The notes under the pieces were generated by a model. The model did not search any database. It had not been told where the DNA came from and was given only the letters and a program-made list of their open reading frames with translations. Below are positions 25,775-35,403 of a DNA stretch of 64,000 nt, piece after piece (the stretch's first letter is position 1; every line of letters begins with the position of its first letter). This DNA is from Halomonas beimenensis. Its GTDB lineage: Bacteria; Pseudomonadota; Gammaproteobacteria; Pseudomonadales; Halomonadaceae. The position numbers and the translations under genes are program-made. The DNA lies in NCBI RefSeq assembly GCF_002549795.1, contig NZ_CP021435.1, forward strand, positions 3,534,001 to 3,598,000, in the 5' to 3' direction.

Positions 25775-26086
25775 TTACGCGGAGATCCCGGTGATCTTGA
25801 CTTCGGTGAACCACTGACGGTGGCCCTGACGCTTCATGCTGTGCTTGCGGCGACGGAACTTGATGATGCGCACCTTCTCGCCACGGCCGTGGGCCACGAC
25901 CTCGGCGGAGACCTTGGCGCCATCGACGGTCGGGGCGCCGACCTTGACGTCGTCGTCGCTGCCCACCAGCAGGACCTCATCGAACTCGATGGTGTCGCCG
26001 GTCGGCACTTCCAGCTTCTCGAGCTTGAGAGTCTGGCCTTCCTGAACGCGGTACTGCTTGCCACCGCTCTTGATAACTGCGTACAT
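25775..26086 (-). CDS. rplU: 50S ribosomal protein L21
   Basis: 103 aa, complete. [14 protein letters not shown] at the start and [28 protein letters not shown] at the end are the L21 signatures. First gene of rplU-rpmA-obgE-proB. Confidence 0.97.
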   Translation of the reverse strand: MYAVIKSGGKQYRVQEGQTLKLEKLEVPTGDTIEFDEVLLVGSDDDVKVGAPTVDGAKVSAEVVAHGRGEKVRIIKFRRRKHSMKRQGHRQWFTEVKITGISA

Positions 26087-26191
26087 GCTTGTCTCTCCGG
26101 AACTCATCGGGGGTTGGCTCTTCATCGACCTGCTTCGAGTGGCGCCCCTTCCGGCAGCCATCTGACAGGGAGCGAGATGAGTGGGTCGCGG

Positions 26192-26220
26192 ATTATAACC
26201 GCACGCGCCGCGCCGCACAA
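26192..26220 (-). promoter_or_regulatory. Sigma-70 promoter for rplU-rpmA
   Basis: On the minus strand, -35 TTGTGC (26215-26220), 17-bp spacer, perfect -10 TATAAT (26192-26197). This implies a leader of about 100 nt before the rplU ATG. Confidence 0.72.
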
Positions 26221-26373
26221 CCACCACTCCCTCCGCCCCGTCGCGGCGCAAGGCCAGGCGGCGCTTGCCTTGACGCCCCTCGGGGGGCCCCATAGCATGA
26301 CCGTCAATCCCAGGCCGGCGTCCCGGAGATAAAGGCCGCACGCCGCCCCCACCACTTCGTCGATATCGCCTCC

Positions 26374-27381
26374 ATGTCAGCCAACCCTTCGTCGCCACAG
26401 CTCGCCGCCGCCACGCCGGCCTCCCCCATCCACGCCGTCGTCGCCGAGGACTTCGCCGCCGTCAACCGCACCATCCTCGCGCAGCTGGCCTCGCGGGTCC
26501 CGCTGGTGGAGACCATCGGCCAATACATCATCGAGAGCGGCGGCAAGCGCCTGCGCCCCCTGCTGGTGCTGCTGGCCGCCCGCTCGCTGGGCTACGAGGG
26601 CGACCGGCATGTGACGCTGGCCACCCTGATCGAGTTCATGCACACCTCGACCCTGCTCCACGACGACGTGGTGGACGAGTCCCACATGCGCCGGGGCAAG
26701 GCGACGGCCAACGACGCCTGGGGCAACGCTCCCTCGGTGCTGGTCGGCGACTTCCTGTACTCCCGCTCCTTCCAGATGATGGTGGAGGTGGGCTCCATGC
26801 GCATCATGGAGGTGCTCTCCGCCGCCACCTGCACCATCGCCGAGGGCGAGGTGCAGCAGCTGACCAACGTCGGCAATCCCGACGTCGACGAGGCCGCCTA
26901 CTTCGAGACCATCCAGGGCAAGACCGCCATGCTGTTCGAGGCGGCGTCCCACAGTGGCGCCATCATCGCCGGGGCCACCCCGGAGCAGGAAGCCGCCCTG
27001 CGCGATTACGGCCGCTACCTGGGCCTGGCCTTCCAGCTGATCGACGACCTGCTCGACTACCAGGGCGATGCCCAGGCCATGGGCAAGAACGTCGGCGACG
27101 ACCTCGCCGAGGGCAAGCCGACCCTGCCGCTGATCCAGGCCATGGCCGCGGGCACCCCCGAGCAGGCCAAGGTGATCCGCCAGGCGATCCGCCAGGGCGG
27201 CCTGGAGCGGCTCGACGAGGTGCTGACCATCGTCGACGACACCGGCGCCCTGGACTACACCCGCGCCAAGGCCGAGGAGATGTCCGCCAAGGCCCTGGCC
27301 CGGCTGGACGCCCTGCCCGAGTCGCCCTACCGTGACAACATGGCCGAGCTGGCCCGCCTGGCGGTGGAGCGCCGCAACTGA
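26374..27381 (+). CDS. ispB: Octaprenyl diphosphate synthase
   Basis: 335 aa trans-polyprenyl synthase making the ubiquinone side chain. First Asp-rich motif [15 protein letters not shown] (DDVVD 97-101), second [11 protein letters not shown], and [18 protein letters not shown]. Divergent from rplU, the standard ispB/rplU-rpmA arrangement. The first ~22 residues are low-complexity Ala/Pro; an internal start is possible but no better ribosome-binding site was seen. Confidence 0.93.
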   Translation: MSANPSSPQLAAATPASPIHAVVAEDFAAVNRTILAQLASRVPLVETIGQYIIESGGKRLRPLLVLLAARSLGYEGDRHVTLATLIEFMHTSTLLHDDVVDESHMRRGKATANDAWGNAPSVLVGDFLYSRSFQMMVEVGSMRIMEVLSAATCTIAEGEVQQLTNVGNPDVDEAAYFETIQGKTAMLFEAASHSGAIIAGATPEQEAALRDYGRYLGLAFQLIDDLLDYQGDAQAMGKNVGDDLAEGKPTLPLIQAMAAGTPEQAKVIRQAIRQGGLERLDEVLTIVDDTGALDYTRAKAEEMSAKALARLDALPESPYRDNMAELARLAVERRN

Positions 27382-27407
27382 TTTCGCACCGAGGATGGGC
27401 AAGGGGC

Positions 27408-27435
27408 TTGCGTCCGTCATTCGATTCCGTATAAT
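27408..27435 (+). promoter_or_regulatory. Promoter of the tRNA-Pro gene
   Basis: -35 TTGCGT (27408-27413), 16-bp spacer, -10 TATAAT (27430-27435), about 25 bp before the expected transcript start region of the tRNA. Confidence 0.7.
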
Positions 27436-27467
27436 GCTCATCCGTCGCCGAGGCATACGGCGAACAT

Positions 27468-27544
27468 CGGAGTATAGCTCAGCTTGGTAGAGCGCTGCCT
27501 TCGGGAGGCAGAGGTCGTAGGTTCGAATCCTGCTACTCCGACCA
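27468..27544 (+). tRNA. tRNA-Pro (anticodon CGG)
   Basis: 77 nt. Acceptor arms CGGAGTA and TACTCCG, discriminator A and encoded CCA. D arm AGCTCAGCTTGGTAGAGC; anticodon stem CTGCC/GGCAG with loop TTCGGGA, so anticodon CGG reads CCG; T arm GTTCGAATCC. CCG is a frequent Pro codon in this GC-rich genome. Confidence 0.96.
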
Positions 27545-27557
27545 CAGAATTCAGTAG

Positions 27558-27595
27558 AAACGGCCACTTAGCTCACACGAGCGGTGGCCGTTTTT
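27558..27595 (+). terminator. tRNA-Pro terminator
   Basis: Stem AAACGGCCAC / GTGGCCGTTT with a 16-nt loop and TTTTT, 14 bp after the tRNA. Confidence 0.85.
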
Positions 27596-27650
27596 CAGTG
27601 GGTGTGATGTTCCCTCTCAGGGACACCGCCTCAGCGCCCAGGGAAGGACT

Positions 27651-28601
27651 CTAGCCTTGCCGCCCCCTTTGCCTGCCCGACTCGAATAGCCCACCCGACT
27701 CGACCTCCAGTCCCTCGAGCGCCTTGTCCAGCAGCGCGAGGAACGACTTCGTCAGCCCCGACTGCCCCCGCTGCCGGGGGAAGATCACGCTGTAGCGGTA
27801 CCGTACCCGTGGCTCGAAGCGCCTGACGACCAGCCCCAACCGGCGGTAGTGCCAAGCCGTGATGGGATCCACCAGCGACACGCCCGATCCCGCCAGCACG
27901 AAGGCACAGGCGGCGTAATGCAGCTGCGTGTCGATCAGCAGCTGGCGCCGGACCCCCGCCCGTTCGAAGACGCCGTCGATGGTGTGCCTGATGCTCTGCT
28001 CCGAGCCCAGCGAGACGAACACCTCGCCCTCGAGATCCTGGGGGACGATGACCTCCCTGCCGGCCAGGCGATGCTCCGGCGGCAGGATGCATACCAGACG
28101 GCTGTCGGCCAGGGGACGCTCCTCCACCGCGGGATCGTCGAGGGGAATCCCGGAAATCACGCCCAGGTCGAACTGCTGGGTGGCCACCAGGTCGACCACC
28201 TGCTGGGTGCTGCGCACCTGAAGGGTAACCGACACCCCCGGATGCTCCTGGCTGAAGCGGTCCGTCAGGTCGGGCAGGAACTCGACCGAGGCCGCCGGCA
28301 TGGAGGCGATCCTCAGCGAGCCGAGGTGAAACTCCCGAAGCTCCTCCGCAGCGCGCGACAGCTGTTCCAGGGAGACGAAGGCACGCTCCACTTCCTCGAA
28401 GAAGAACCGCGCCTCGGGCGTCGGATGCAGGCGGCGCCGACGACGCTCGAACATCGCCACCCCCACCGTGTCCTCGAAATCCGCCAGCAGGCGGCTGACG
28501 GCCGGCTGCGAGACGCAGAGAATCTCCGCGGCCCCACTGGTCGTGCCGCTGATCATCACCGCTCGGAACGCCTCGATCTGGCGGTAGGTCAGTTTGGCCA
28601 T
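27651..28601 (-). CDS. LysR-type regulator of the TRAP/dehydrogenase operon
   Basis: 316 aa. N-terminal winged helix-turn-helix (YRQIEAFRAVMISGTTSGAAEILCVSQPAVSRLLADFE) and a C-terminal LysR substrate-binding domain. The N-terminus resembles the opine-type LysR subgroup (OccR/NocR-like), a family impression rather than a measured match. It is divergent from the TRAP genes with a 136-bp intergenic region carrying dyad and direct repeats, so it probably controls both. The inducer is unknown; an opine or amino acid is likely. Confidence 0.88.
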   Translation of the reverse strand: MAKLTYRQIEAFRAVMISGTTSGAAEILCVSQPAVSRLLADFEDTVGVAMFERRRRRLHPTPEARFFFEEVERAFVSLEQLSRAAEELREFHLGSLRIASMPAASVEFLPDLTDRFSQEHPGVSVTLQVRSTQQVVDLVATQQFDLGVISGIPLDDPAVEERPLADSRLVCILPPEHRLAGREVIVPQDLEGEVFVSLGSEQSIRHTIDGVFERAGVRRQLLIDTQLHYAACAFVLAGSGVSLVDPITAWHYRRLGLVVRRFEPRVRYRYSVIFPRQRGQSGLTKSFLALLDKALEGLEVESGGLFESGRQRGRQG

Positions 28602-28614
28602 GCCTGCCCCGCAA

Positions 28615-28663
28615 ATAACAACATGATGTTATCAAATCATACAGATAAACGATTTGATGTTAT
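28615..28663. promoter_or_regulatory. Candidate LysR operator region
   Basis: Dyad ATAACA-N6-TGTTAT (28615-28632). TGATGTTAT occurs twice in direct orientation (28624-28632 and 28655-28663), 31 bp apart, or about three helical turns. ATCAAATC/GATTTGAT (28631-28638 and 28651-28658) forms a second inverted repeat. The area lies between the divergent LysR and TRAP genes and is much more AT-rich than its surroundings. Confidence 0.55.
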
Positions 28664-28737
28664 ATACCACCCCACCCACCATTGCCACGTATGCCGCACG
28701 GCCCCGGCAGACAACCACAACAAGCGAGAACGGCCCT

Positions 28738-29304
28738 ATGGAACGACTCTTTCGCTACACCCTCACCCTGCTGATCAGCACGGTCGCGCTCTGCCAGTTC
28801 ATCCAGGTGATCACGCGCTACCTGTTCGAGACGCCGGTCATGGGCCTCGAGGAGGTCGCCGTGATCCCCACGATGTGGCTCTACATCCTGGGCAGCGTCA
28901 ATGCCTCCCGTGAGGACACCCAGATCCGCGCCAACGTGCTGGACATCTTCCTCAAGACGGATCGTGCCCGCGCCATTCTCCAGGCGCTCTCCGATACCCT
29001 GAGCGTGATCGTCTCCGGCTGGCTGGCCCTGTGGGCCTGGGACTACTTCACCTACGCCCTTCGCGCCGACAAGGAGACACCGACCCTCTATCTGCCCACG
29101 ATCATCTACGAGGCCGCGCTCTTCCTCGGCCTCGCCCTGATGATCGCCTTCACGCTGTGGCACCTGCTGCGCAATCTCGCCTTCCTGACCGGCCTTCGAT
29201 CGCGACCGGACCACGTAGCGGAGGATCCGGCCTACCCGGAAACCTCCGAGGTGCATGAGTTCCAGGTCCTCACCGAACCTCACAAGGACAACCGCCATGA
29301 TTGA
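28738..29304 (+). CDS. TRAP transporter small membrane subunit (DctQ type)
   Basis: 188 aa with four predicted membrane helices (LTLLISTVALCQFIQVITRYLF; VIPTMWLYILGSV; VIVSGWLALWAWDY; AALFLGLALMIAFTLWHLL). The RYLF and LGxxxA patterns are DctQ-like. It pairs with the large subunit and the periplasmic protein to take up an organic acid or amino-acid-like compound using the sodium gradient. ATG 28738 is chosen because the first helix starts there. Overlaps dctM by 8 bp. Confidence 0.9.
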   Translation: MERLFRYTLTLLISTVALCQFIQVITRYLFETPVMGLEEVAVIPTMWLYILGSVNASREDTQIRANVLDIFLKTDRARAILQALSDTLSVIVSGWLALWAWDYFTYALRADKETPTLYLPTIIYEAALFLGLALMIAFTLWHLLRNLAFLTGLRSRPDHVAEDPAYPETSEVHEFQVLTEPHKDNRHD

Positions 29305-30595
29305 GATTGCCCTGCTGGCCTTCGCCGTCCTGATCCTGCTGCTGACCCTCGGGGTCCCGCTGCCCTACTGCTTCGGTGCGGCGCTGATGGTGATGACCGT
29401 GATCGGGGAGGCCACCATGCGCGGCATGATGGTCTGGGGGTTCAGTCAACTGACCAACCCGGTGCTGCTGGCCATCCCCTTGTTCGTCTTCGCCGGCACC
29501 CTGATGAGCGTGAGCGGCATCGCCGGTAGCCTGCTGAAGTTCGTCAACGTCTTCGTCGGCCGAATCCGTGGCGGCCTCGGCGCCGTGGCGGCGGTGAGCT
29601 GCGCCATCATTGGCGCGATCTCGGGCAGCGGCCTGACCGGCATCGCCGCCATCGGCCCGCTGCTGATTCCGGAAATGGAGCGCAAGGGCTATCCGCGGGC
29701 CTACTCCACCGCCCTGATCGCCAACGCCTCGATCCTGGGCCTTCTGATTCCGCCCAGCGTGACCATGATCGTCTATGGCTGGGTGACCGACACCTCCATC
29801 CTGGCCAGCTTCCTCGCCACCCTCGGGCCGGGCCTGCTGATCATGTTCAACTTCTGCCTGGTGAACATGTTCATGTCCCGCCGCTTCGACCTGGAGCTCG
29901 ACGCCCCACTGCCCTTCGACCGCCTGATGCGGGAAGCCGGGCGCCGCACCGGCCATGCCCTGCCGGCGCTGATGATGCCGATCATCATCCTGGGCGGCAT
30001 CTACGGCGGCATCATGACGCCGACCGAGGCGGCGGCCGTGGCCGTGATCTATGCGCTGCCGGTGGGTTTCCTGATCTACCGCGGCCTCAACTGGCGGACC
30101 CTGCTGGAATCCGGCAAGGAATCCGCCACCGCGGTCGGCGCCATCCTGATCATGATCCTGTTCAGCCTGATGCTCAGCCAGATCTACGTCATGGAGAGCA
30201 TCCCCCAGGCCCTGGTCGACCTGATCTTCCGGATCACCGACGACAAGTTCGTGCTGCTGCTTCTGGTCAACCTGCTGCTGTTCTTCATCGGCATGATCGT
30301 CAACGACATCACCGCGATCATCCTCACGGCGCCGCTGCTGCTGCCGCTGATGGAGGCCCTGGGGGTCAGCTCCGTGCAGTTCGCCGCCATCATGGGCGTC
30401 AACACCGCCATGGGCGGCGTGACCCCTCCCTACGCCAGCATCCTCTACCTGGGCTCCCGGATCGGCAAGGTGCGCTTCACCGAGGTGGTGAAGCCCGCCA
30501 TGACGCTGATCCTGTTCGGCTACATCCCGGTGGTGGTGCTGGTTTCCGCCTGGCCCGACCTGTCCGAGTTCCTGCCCGGCCTGTTCGGCTATTGA
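29297..30595 (+). CDS. TRAP transporter large permease subunit (DctM type)
   Basis: 432 aa, about 12 membrane helices. DctM family blocks: LTLGVPLPYCFGAALMV, AIPLFVFAGTLMSVSGIAGSLLKFVNVFVGRIRGGLGAVAAVSCAIIGAISGSGLTGIAAIG, GLLIPPSVTMIVYG, GIYGGIMTPTEAAAVAVIYAL, and NTAMGGVTPPYASILYLG near the end. Start at 29297 overlaps dctQ, so translation is coupled. Confidence 0.93.
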   Translation: MIEIALLAFAVLILLLTLGVPLPYCFGAALMVMTVIGEATMRGMMVWGFSQLTNPVLLAIPLFVFAGTLMSVSGIAGSLLKFVNVFVGRIRGGLGAVAAVSCAIIGAISGSGLTGIAAIGPLLIPEMERKGYPRAYSTALIANASILGLLIPPSVTMIVYGWVTDTSILASFLATLGPGLLIMFNFCLVNMFMSRRFDLELDAPLPFDRLMREAGRRTGHALPALMMPIIILGGIYGGIMTPTEAAAVAVIYALPVGFLIYRGLNWRTLLESGKESATAVGAILIMILFSLMLSQIYVMESIPQALVDLIFRITDDKFVLLLLVNLLLFFIGMIVNDITAIILTAPLLLPLMEALGVSSVQFAAIMGVNTAMGGVTPPYASILYLGSRIGKVRFTEVVKPAMTLILFGYIPVVVLVSAWPDLSEFLPGLFGY

Positions 30596-30625
30596 TCGTC
30601 CACCCGCTCTCATCAGGAGACAACA

Positions 30626-31624
30626 ATGAAAACCATGAAGATGAAAACCCTCGTCGGCGCGGTCGCCCTCGCGGCCGCCCTGTCCTCGGCCGCCGAGGCC
30701 ACCACCCTGAAACTCTCCCACGTGCGTCCCCAGGACACGGCCATCGATGACGCCGCCACGGCCTTCGCCGAGGACGTCTCGGCCGCGACCGACGGCGAAC
30801 TGAGCGTGCGCCTCTTCCCGGCCAACGCCCTGGGCGACTACACGGTCGTGCAGGAACGTGTCAGCCTCGGCGCCATCGACATGGCCGTGCAGCCCCCCTC
30901 CTCCGGGGCCGACAAGCGCTTCCAGCTGGCCTACCTGCCCTACCTGGTGCAGAGCTGGGAAGAAGCCCGGGAGGTCTTCCGCGATGGCGCGCCGATGCGC
31001 AAGGAGGTCGAAGGCATCTATGCCGACCAGAACATCCATGTGCTGGCCGCCTGGCCGGTCTACTTCGGCGGCGTGGCCTTGAACAGCGAGGTCGAGAACG
31101 CCGCCGACCCGAACGCCGACAAGGGCGCCAAGTTGCGCGTGCCGCCCATGAAGTCCTTCCAGCTGATGGCCGACAACATCGGCTACATCGGCTCGCCGCT
31201 GCCGTTCTCGGACGCCTTCACCGCGGTGCAGACGGGCGTGGTGGACGGCGTCATGGGCTCGGGAGCCGAGGGCTACTACGCCTCCTTCCGCGACGTCACC
31301 AACTACTACCTGCCGCTCAATACCCACTTCGAGATGTGGTACCTGCTGATCAACCAGGACATCTACGACGAGCTGGACGAGTCCGAGCAGGTCGCCCTGG
31401 ACGAGGCCGCCGCCCGTTTCGAGGCCGCGCGCTGGGAAGGCGCCGAGGCGGATCAGGCGCGAAACGAGCAGCTGCTGGCCGAGGCCGGCGGCACCATCGT
31501 GCCGGTCTCCGACGAGCAGATCGCCGGGCACGCCGAGATCGTCCGCGACAGCGTCTGGCCGGTCATCCTCGAGGACATCGGCGCCGACTGGGCGAACTCG
31601 GTGCTCGACCAGGCCATTCGTTGA
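30626..31624 (+). CDS. TRAP transporter substrate-binding protein (DctP type)
   Basis: 332 aa. Sec signal peptide of about 25 residues (MKTMKMKTLVGAVALAAALSSAAEA|TTLKLSHV). The mature protein is a DctP-fold solute receptor: GELSVRLFPANALGDYTVVQERVSLGAIDMAV, KLRVPPMKSFQLMADNIG, FSDAFTAVQTGVVDGVMG, and the conserved LRVP-type Arg that binds substrate carboxylates. Ribosome-binding site CAGGAG. A hairpin follows the stop, consistent with higher expression of the binding protein than of downstream enzymes. Confidence 0.93.
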   Translation: MKTMKMKTLVGAVALAAALSSAAEATTLKLSHVRPQDTAIDDAATAFAEDVSAATDGELSVRLFPANALGDYTVVQERVSLGAIDMAVQPPSSGADKRFQLAYLPYLVQSWEEAREVFRDGAPMRKEVEGIYADQNIHVLAAWPVYFGGVALNSEVENAADPNADKGAKLRVPPMKSFQLMADNIGYIGSPLPFSDAFTAVQTGVVDGVMGSGAEGYYASFRDVTNYYLPLNTHFEMWYLLINQDIYDELDESEQVALDEAAARFEAARWEGAEADQARNEQLLAEAGGTIVPVSDEQIAGHAEIVRDSVWPVILEDIGADWANSVLDQAIR

Positions 31625-31630
31625 TCGCTC

Positions 31631-31656
31631 AGGGCCCGGCCGTCCGGCCGGGCCCT
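31631..31656 (+). terminator. Hairpin between dctP and the dehydrogenase genes
   Basis: AGGGCCCGGCC / GGCCGGGCCCT with a 4-nt loop, 6 bp after the dctP stop, without a T run. More likely an mRNA stabiliser or partial attenuator inside the operon than a full stop. Confidence 0.55.
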
Positions 31657-31690
31657 GCCTCCCATCTCGTTCATCATTCAGGTAACCACG

Positions 31691-32815
31691 ATGACGCCAA
31701 GGCCACGAAACGGCTCGCGTAGCGCCGACGCATGCGTGATCGGCGGCGGACTCGTCGGCATGGCCATCGCGCTGGGGCTCCAGCGCCATGGCCTGAGTGT
31801 CGCCGTGCTCGACGAGGGCGACATCGCCCTGCGCGCCTCCCGCGGCAACTTCGGGCTGGTATGGGTCCAGGGCAAGGGGGATACCCAACCGGCCTATGCG
31901 AGCATCACCCGCCGGTCGGCCCGGCTCTGGCCGGACCTGGCCGGACGCCTGCAGGAGCAGACGGGCATCGATGTCCAGCTTCAGCAGCGGGGCGGACTCT
32001 ATCTGTGCCTCACCGAGGACGAACTCGAGGCCAGGCGACGGATGCTGGCCAGGATGCGCGACGCGGCGGGCGGCGACTATCCCCACGAGACCCTGGACCT
32101 GCCTCAGGTACGCGACTACTTCCCCGACATCGGCGACTGGGTCAGCGGCGCCACCTGGTGCCCCGAGGACGGCCACCTGAATCCCCTGCTGCTGCTGCGG
32201 GCCCTGACCGAGCGCTTCCGCGCCCAGGGCGGGGTGATCGACAACGGCGGGCGCGTCCAGGCCATCGATCGGCACGGCGAGTCCTTCCGGATCACCACCC
32301 CGACCGGCGCCTGGTCATGCGCCAAGGTCGTACTGGCCGCGGGCCTGGGCAATCGCGAGCTGGCGCCCCAGGTCGGCCTGTCGGCCCCGGTGTTCCCCAA
32401 TCGGGGGCAGGTGCTGATCGCCGAGCGGGTGCGCCCCTTCCTGCACTACCCCACCGGCCACGTGCGCCAGACCGGCGAGGGCACCGTGCAGATCGGCGAC
32501 TCCAAGGAGGACGTCGGCTTCGACAGCGGCACCACCACCGACGTCATGGCGCATATCGCCCGGCGGGCCGTGCGGCTCTTTCCCCTGCTTCGCGATGTCA
32601 GGATGGTCCGGGCCTGGGGCGCCCTGCGCGTCATGACGCCCGACGGCTACCCCGTCTACGAGGCCTCCCGGGACTGCCCCGGCGCCTATCTCGTCACCTG
32701 TCACAGTGGCGTGACGCTCGGCGCCCTGCATGAGGGACCGCTGGCGGACTGGATCGCCCGCGATGACACCGACCTGCCCCTGGAGGAGTTCCATGCCCAA
32801 CGCTTCGCCCTTTGA
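31691..32815 (+). CDS. FAD-dependent amine dehydrogenase, beta (catalytic) subunit
   Basis: 374-aa DAO-family flavoprotein. FAD motif ACVIGGGLVGMAIALGLQRHGLSVAVLDEG at residues ~15-45, then RASRGNFGLVWVQGKG, similar to the catalytic subunits of opine oxidases (OoxB/NoxB), HcnC and D-hydroxyproline dehydrogenase. The C-terminal WGALRVMTPDGYPVYEAS is the family FAD-binding end. It overlaps a [2Fe-2S] protein and precedes a second flavoprotein, the alpha-beta-gamma layout of those membrane-linked dehydrogenases. Expected: oxidise an N-substituted or D-amino acid and pass electrons to quinone. Substrate unknown. Confidence 0.87.
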   Translation: MTPRPRNGSRSADACVIGGGLVGMAIALGLQRHGLSVAVLDEGDIALRASRGNFGLVWVQGKGDTQPAYASITRRSARLWPDLAGRLQEQTGIDVQLQQRGGLYLCLTEDELEARRRMLARMRDAAGGDYPHETLDLPQVRDYFPDIGDWVSGATWCPEDGHLNPLLLLRALTERFRAQGGVIDNGGRVQAIDRHGESFRITTPTGAWSCAKVVLAAGLGNRELAPQVGLSAPVFPNRGQVLIAERVRPFLHYPTGHVRQTGEGTVQIGDSKEDVGFDSGTTTDVMAHIARRAVRLFPLLRDVRMVRAWGALRVMTPDGYPVYEASRDCPGAYLVTCHSGVTLGALHEGPLADWIARDDTDLPLEEFHAQRFAL

Positions 32816-33125
32816 ACGCCTTCCCAACCGCTCGCGGGCCCAGGTGACGGTATTCGTGGAGGACGAGCCCGTCGAGGTATGCGCCCATGACAGCGCCGCC
32901 GCGGCGGTGCTGGCCGCGGGCCTGCTGCCCTCCCGCACCACGCCGGCCGATGCCTCGCCGCGGGCGCCCTACTGCCTGATGGGCGTGTGCTTCGAGTGCC
33001 TGATCGAGATCGACGGCGCACCCAACCAGCAGGGCTGCATGATTCCCGTCCGGGACGGCATGCGGATCCGCCGGCAATGCGGGGCGCGCGACATGCATGG
33101 GGAGGGCGCTCATGACCACGCCTGA
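32793..33125 (+). CDS. [2Fe-2S]-binding gamma subunit of the dehydrogenase
   Basis: 110 aa. Plant-ferredoxin-type cluster motif C-X4-C-X2-C-X12-C (CLMGVCFEC...GC) in the Fer2_4 family. HcnA, LhpF and similar subunits carry the same motif. ATG 32793 has ribosome-binding site GGAGGAG and lies inside the end of the preceding gene (23-bp overlap); it also overlaps the next gene by 14 bp, so the three subunits are tightly coupled. Confidence 0.88.
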   Translation: MPNASPFERLPNRSRAQVTVFVEDEPVEVCAHDSAAAAVLAAGLLPSRTTPADASPRAPYCLMGVCFECLIEIDGAPNQQGCMIPVRDGMRIRRQCGARDMHGEGAHDHA

Positions 33126-34521
33126 CTACGACCTGATCATCATCGGCGCCGGTCCGGCCGGCATGGCCGCCGCCGAAGAAGCCCATCGACAGGGACTGCG
33201 CTGCGCCCTGCTCGACGAGCAGGAGGAAGCCGGCGGCCAGATCTACCGGGCCATCGGCCGCGCGCCCCTGGCGGACGAGCGCATCCTCGGCCAGGACTAC
33301 TATCATGGCCGCGACCTGCTCGAGGCCTTCGAGCGCAGCGGAGTGGACTACCGGCCGGGCACGACCGTCTGGGGCATCGAGGACGACCTGAGCCTCGACG
33401 TCTCCCGTGAGGGCGTGAGCCAGCGGCTTCGCACCCGGCGACTGCTGGTGGCCACCGGCGCCCAGGAACGCCCGGTCCCCTTCCCGGGCTGGACACTCCC
33501 CGGCGTGATGACCGGCGGGGCCGCCCAGATCCTGCTCAAGAGCAGTGCCATGGCGCCCCCCGGGCCCATCGTGCTGGCCGGCAGCGGCCCCCTGCTGCTG
33601 CTGGTCGCCGCCCAGCTGGCCCGCGCCGGGGTGAGGGTCGAGGCCCTGCTCGACACCTCGCCCCGTGGCAACTGGCGCCGCGCGGCACGCCATCTCCCCG
33701 GCGCACTGAAGAACCCGAGCCTGCTGGCCAAGGGCCTGGGGTTGCTTCGGGAGATTCGCCGCGCCGGCATCCCTCACCTCAAGGGCGTCGACGGCCTGGA
33801 GGCCTTCTCCCGCGACGGGGAGCGCCTGACGCACCTGCGCTACCGACAGGCGGGAGAATCCCGCGAGCGGGAGTGCCGGACCCTGCTGGTGCACCAGGGC
33901 GTGGTGCCCAATGTCCAGCTGACCCGGGCCCTGGAACTGGCCCACGACTGGGACGAGGCCCAGCAGTGCTGGCGCCCCCGACTCGATGCCTGGGGCGAGA
34001 CGTCGCGCCCGGGGGTGTTCGTGGCCGGCGACTCCGGCGGCATCGCCGGTGCCCAGGCCGCCGAGGAATCCGGGCGTCTGGCCGTGCTCGGCATCGCCGG
34101 GCAGCTGGGCCGGGTGAATACCGAGGCGCGCGACCGACTGGCCGCCCCCGTGCGCGCCCGACTGGCGCCCCACCTGGCCATCCGCCCCTTCCTGGATGTG
34201 CTCTACCGGCCGGCCCGGCGCTTCCTGGTCCCGGAGGACGACACCGTGGTCTGCCGCTGCGAGGAGGTCACGGCGGGAGAACTACGCCGCATCGCCGATG
34301 CCGGCTGTCGCGGCCCCAACCAGGCCAAGGCCTTCTGCCGGGCTGGCATGGGCCCCTGCCAGGGCCGGTTGTGTGGCCTGACGGTCTCCCAGGTCATCGC
34401 CGACCAATGCAACGAGCCGGTCGCCGCGGTCGGCTACTACCACATCCGTCCCCCGATCAAGCCGCTCAGCCTGGGCGAACTGGCCAGCCTGAGCGACCCC
34501 GACACTCCGACGAGGAACTGA
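33112..34521 (+). CDS. FAD/NAD(P)-type dehydrogenase, alpha subunit with C-terminal [2Fe-2S] domain
   Basis: 469 aa. N-terminal Rossmann FAD motif [21 protein letters not shown], central [30 protein letters not shown], and [21 protein letters not shown] (second dinucleotide site). The C-terminal BFD-like domain [42 protein letters not shown] is the hallmark of OoxA/NoxA, HcnB and D-hydroxyproline dehydrogenase alpha subunits. It probably moves electrons from the catalytic beta subunit to the membrane. Start ATG 33112 chosen for GGGAGGG just upstream. Confidence 0.9.
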   Translation: MTTPDYDLIIIGAGPAGMAAAEEAHRQGLRCALLDEQEEAGGQIYRAIGRAPLADERILGQDYYHGRDLLEAFERSGVDYRPGTTVWGIEDDLSLDVSREGVSQRLRTRRLLVATGAQERPVPFPGWTLPGVMTGGAAQILLKSSAMAPPGPIVLAGSGPLLLLVAAQLARAGVRVEALLDTSPRGNWRRAARHLPGALKNPSLLAKGLGLLREIRRAGIPHLKGVDGLEAFSRDGERLTHLRYRQAGESRERECRTLLVHQGVVPNVQLTRALELAHDWDEAQQCWRPRLDAWGETSRPGVFVAGDSGGIAGAQAAEESGRLAVLGIAGQLGRVNTEARDRLAAPVRARLAPHLAIRPFLDVLYRPARRFLVPEDDTVVCRCEEVTAGELRRIADAGCRGPNQAKAFCRAGMGPCQGRLCGLTVSQVIADQCNEPVAAVGYYHIRPPIKPLSLGELASLSDPDTPTRN

Positions 34522-34522
34522 G

Positions 34523-34876
34523 ATGCCCCTGCAACGCTTCGAGACCGGCGTGCGCATGAGTCGCGCCGTCGTCCATCACGACACCGTCTACCTGTGCGGC
34601 CAGGTGGCCGAGGACCGCCACGCCGACATTACCGGCCAGACCGAGACCATGCTGGCCAAGGTCGATGCCCTGCTGGAGAGCGTCGGCAGCGATCGGGGCC
34701 ACCTGCTCTCCGCGACCCTCTACCTCAAGGACATGGCACTGTTCGAGGAGATGAACCGCGTCTGGGACGCCTGGGTGCCGGAAGGCAAGGCCCCGGCCCG
34801 GGCCTGCGTGGAAGCGCGCATGGCCAGCCCGGAGCTGCTGGTCGAGATCTCCGTGGTGGCCGCCCTGGCAAGCTGA
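34523..34876 (+). CDS. RidA family enamine/imine deaminase
   Basis: 117 aa. YjgF/YER057c/UK114 fold with the catalytic-pocket Arg in [23 protein letters not shown] and [11 protein letters not shown] at the N-terminus. RidA proteins hydrolyse imines and enamines released by amino-acid oxidising enzymes. It sits 1 bp after the alpha subunit, so it very likely processes that dehydrogenase's imine product. Confidence 0.92.
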   Translation: MPLQRFETGVRMSRAVVHHDTVYLCGQVAEDRHADITGQTETMLAKVDALLESVGSDRGHLLSATLYLKDMALFEEMNRVWDAWVPEGKAPARACVEARMASPELLVEISVVAALAS

Positions 34877-34910
34877 CAGCGCCTCGAGCCCCAGGCCAAA
34901 TGCCTGGAGC

Positions 34911-34940
34911 GGGCCCCGCGAGAGATCGCGGGGCCCTTTT
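34911..34940 (+). terminator. Terminator of the TRAP-dehydrogenase operon
   Basis: GGGCCCCGCGA / TCGCGGGGCCC stem, GAGA loop and TTTT, 34 bp after the RidA stop. Strong intrinsic terminator ending the seven-gene operon. Confidence 0.87.
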
Positions 34941-34962
34941 CGTTGTCACTCCGCCCCGACTT

Positions 34963-35304
34963 TCAGGCCCGCGCCACCTTCACAGCGGTCCCGGTGGCCA
35001 CCAGGAACAGCATCGACTTGCCGCCGCCGGAGATCTCGCTGTAGTCGAGGTCCACCGCGATCACCGCGTTGGCGCCCAGCGTCTCCGCCTCCCGGCGCAA
35101 TTCGTCCAGGCAGGCGATGCGGGCGTCGCGCAGGGCATCCTGGGAGGACTTGTTGCGCCCGCCGAAGAAGTCGCGCAGGCCGGCGAACATGTCCTTGAAG
35201 ACGTTCATGCCGAACACGCACTCGGCGGAGACGATGTCGAGGTGCTCGGTGACGCGATAGCCCTCGAGGTGGGACGAGGTGGTCAGCAGCAGGCGATCGG
35301 ACAT
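34963..35304 (-). CDS. YbjQ/DUF74 family protein
   Basis: 113 aa. [87 protein letters not shown] is the full YbjQ (DUF74) consensus, a small pentameric beta-alpha fold of unknown function once labelled heavy-metal binding. It has no obvious link to the operons on either side. Confidence 0.93.
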   Translation of the reverse strand: MSDRLLLTTSSHLEGYRVTEHLDIVSAECVFGMNVFKDMFAGLRDFFGGRNKSSQDALRDARIACLDELRREAETLGANAVIAVDLDYSEISGGGKSMLFLVATGTAVKVARA

Positions 35305-35403
35305 GAGGGGTTCCCTCTTCTCATGATGACAGGAGCCGGTCCCGGGGCGGTGCCGGCGAACGTCCTCAAGGTAGGCGCCTCCCGCGCGCCCTGCAACGCG
35401 CCG

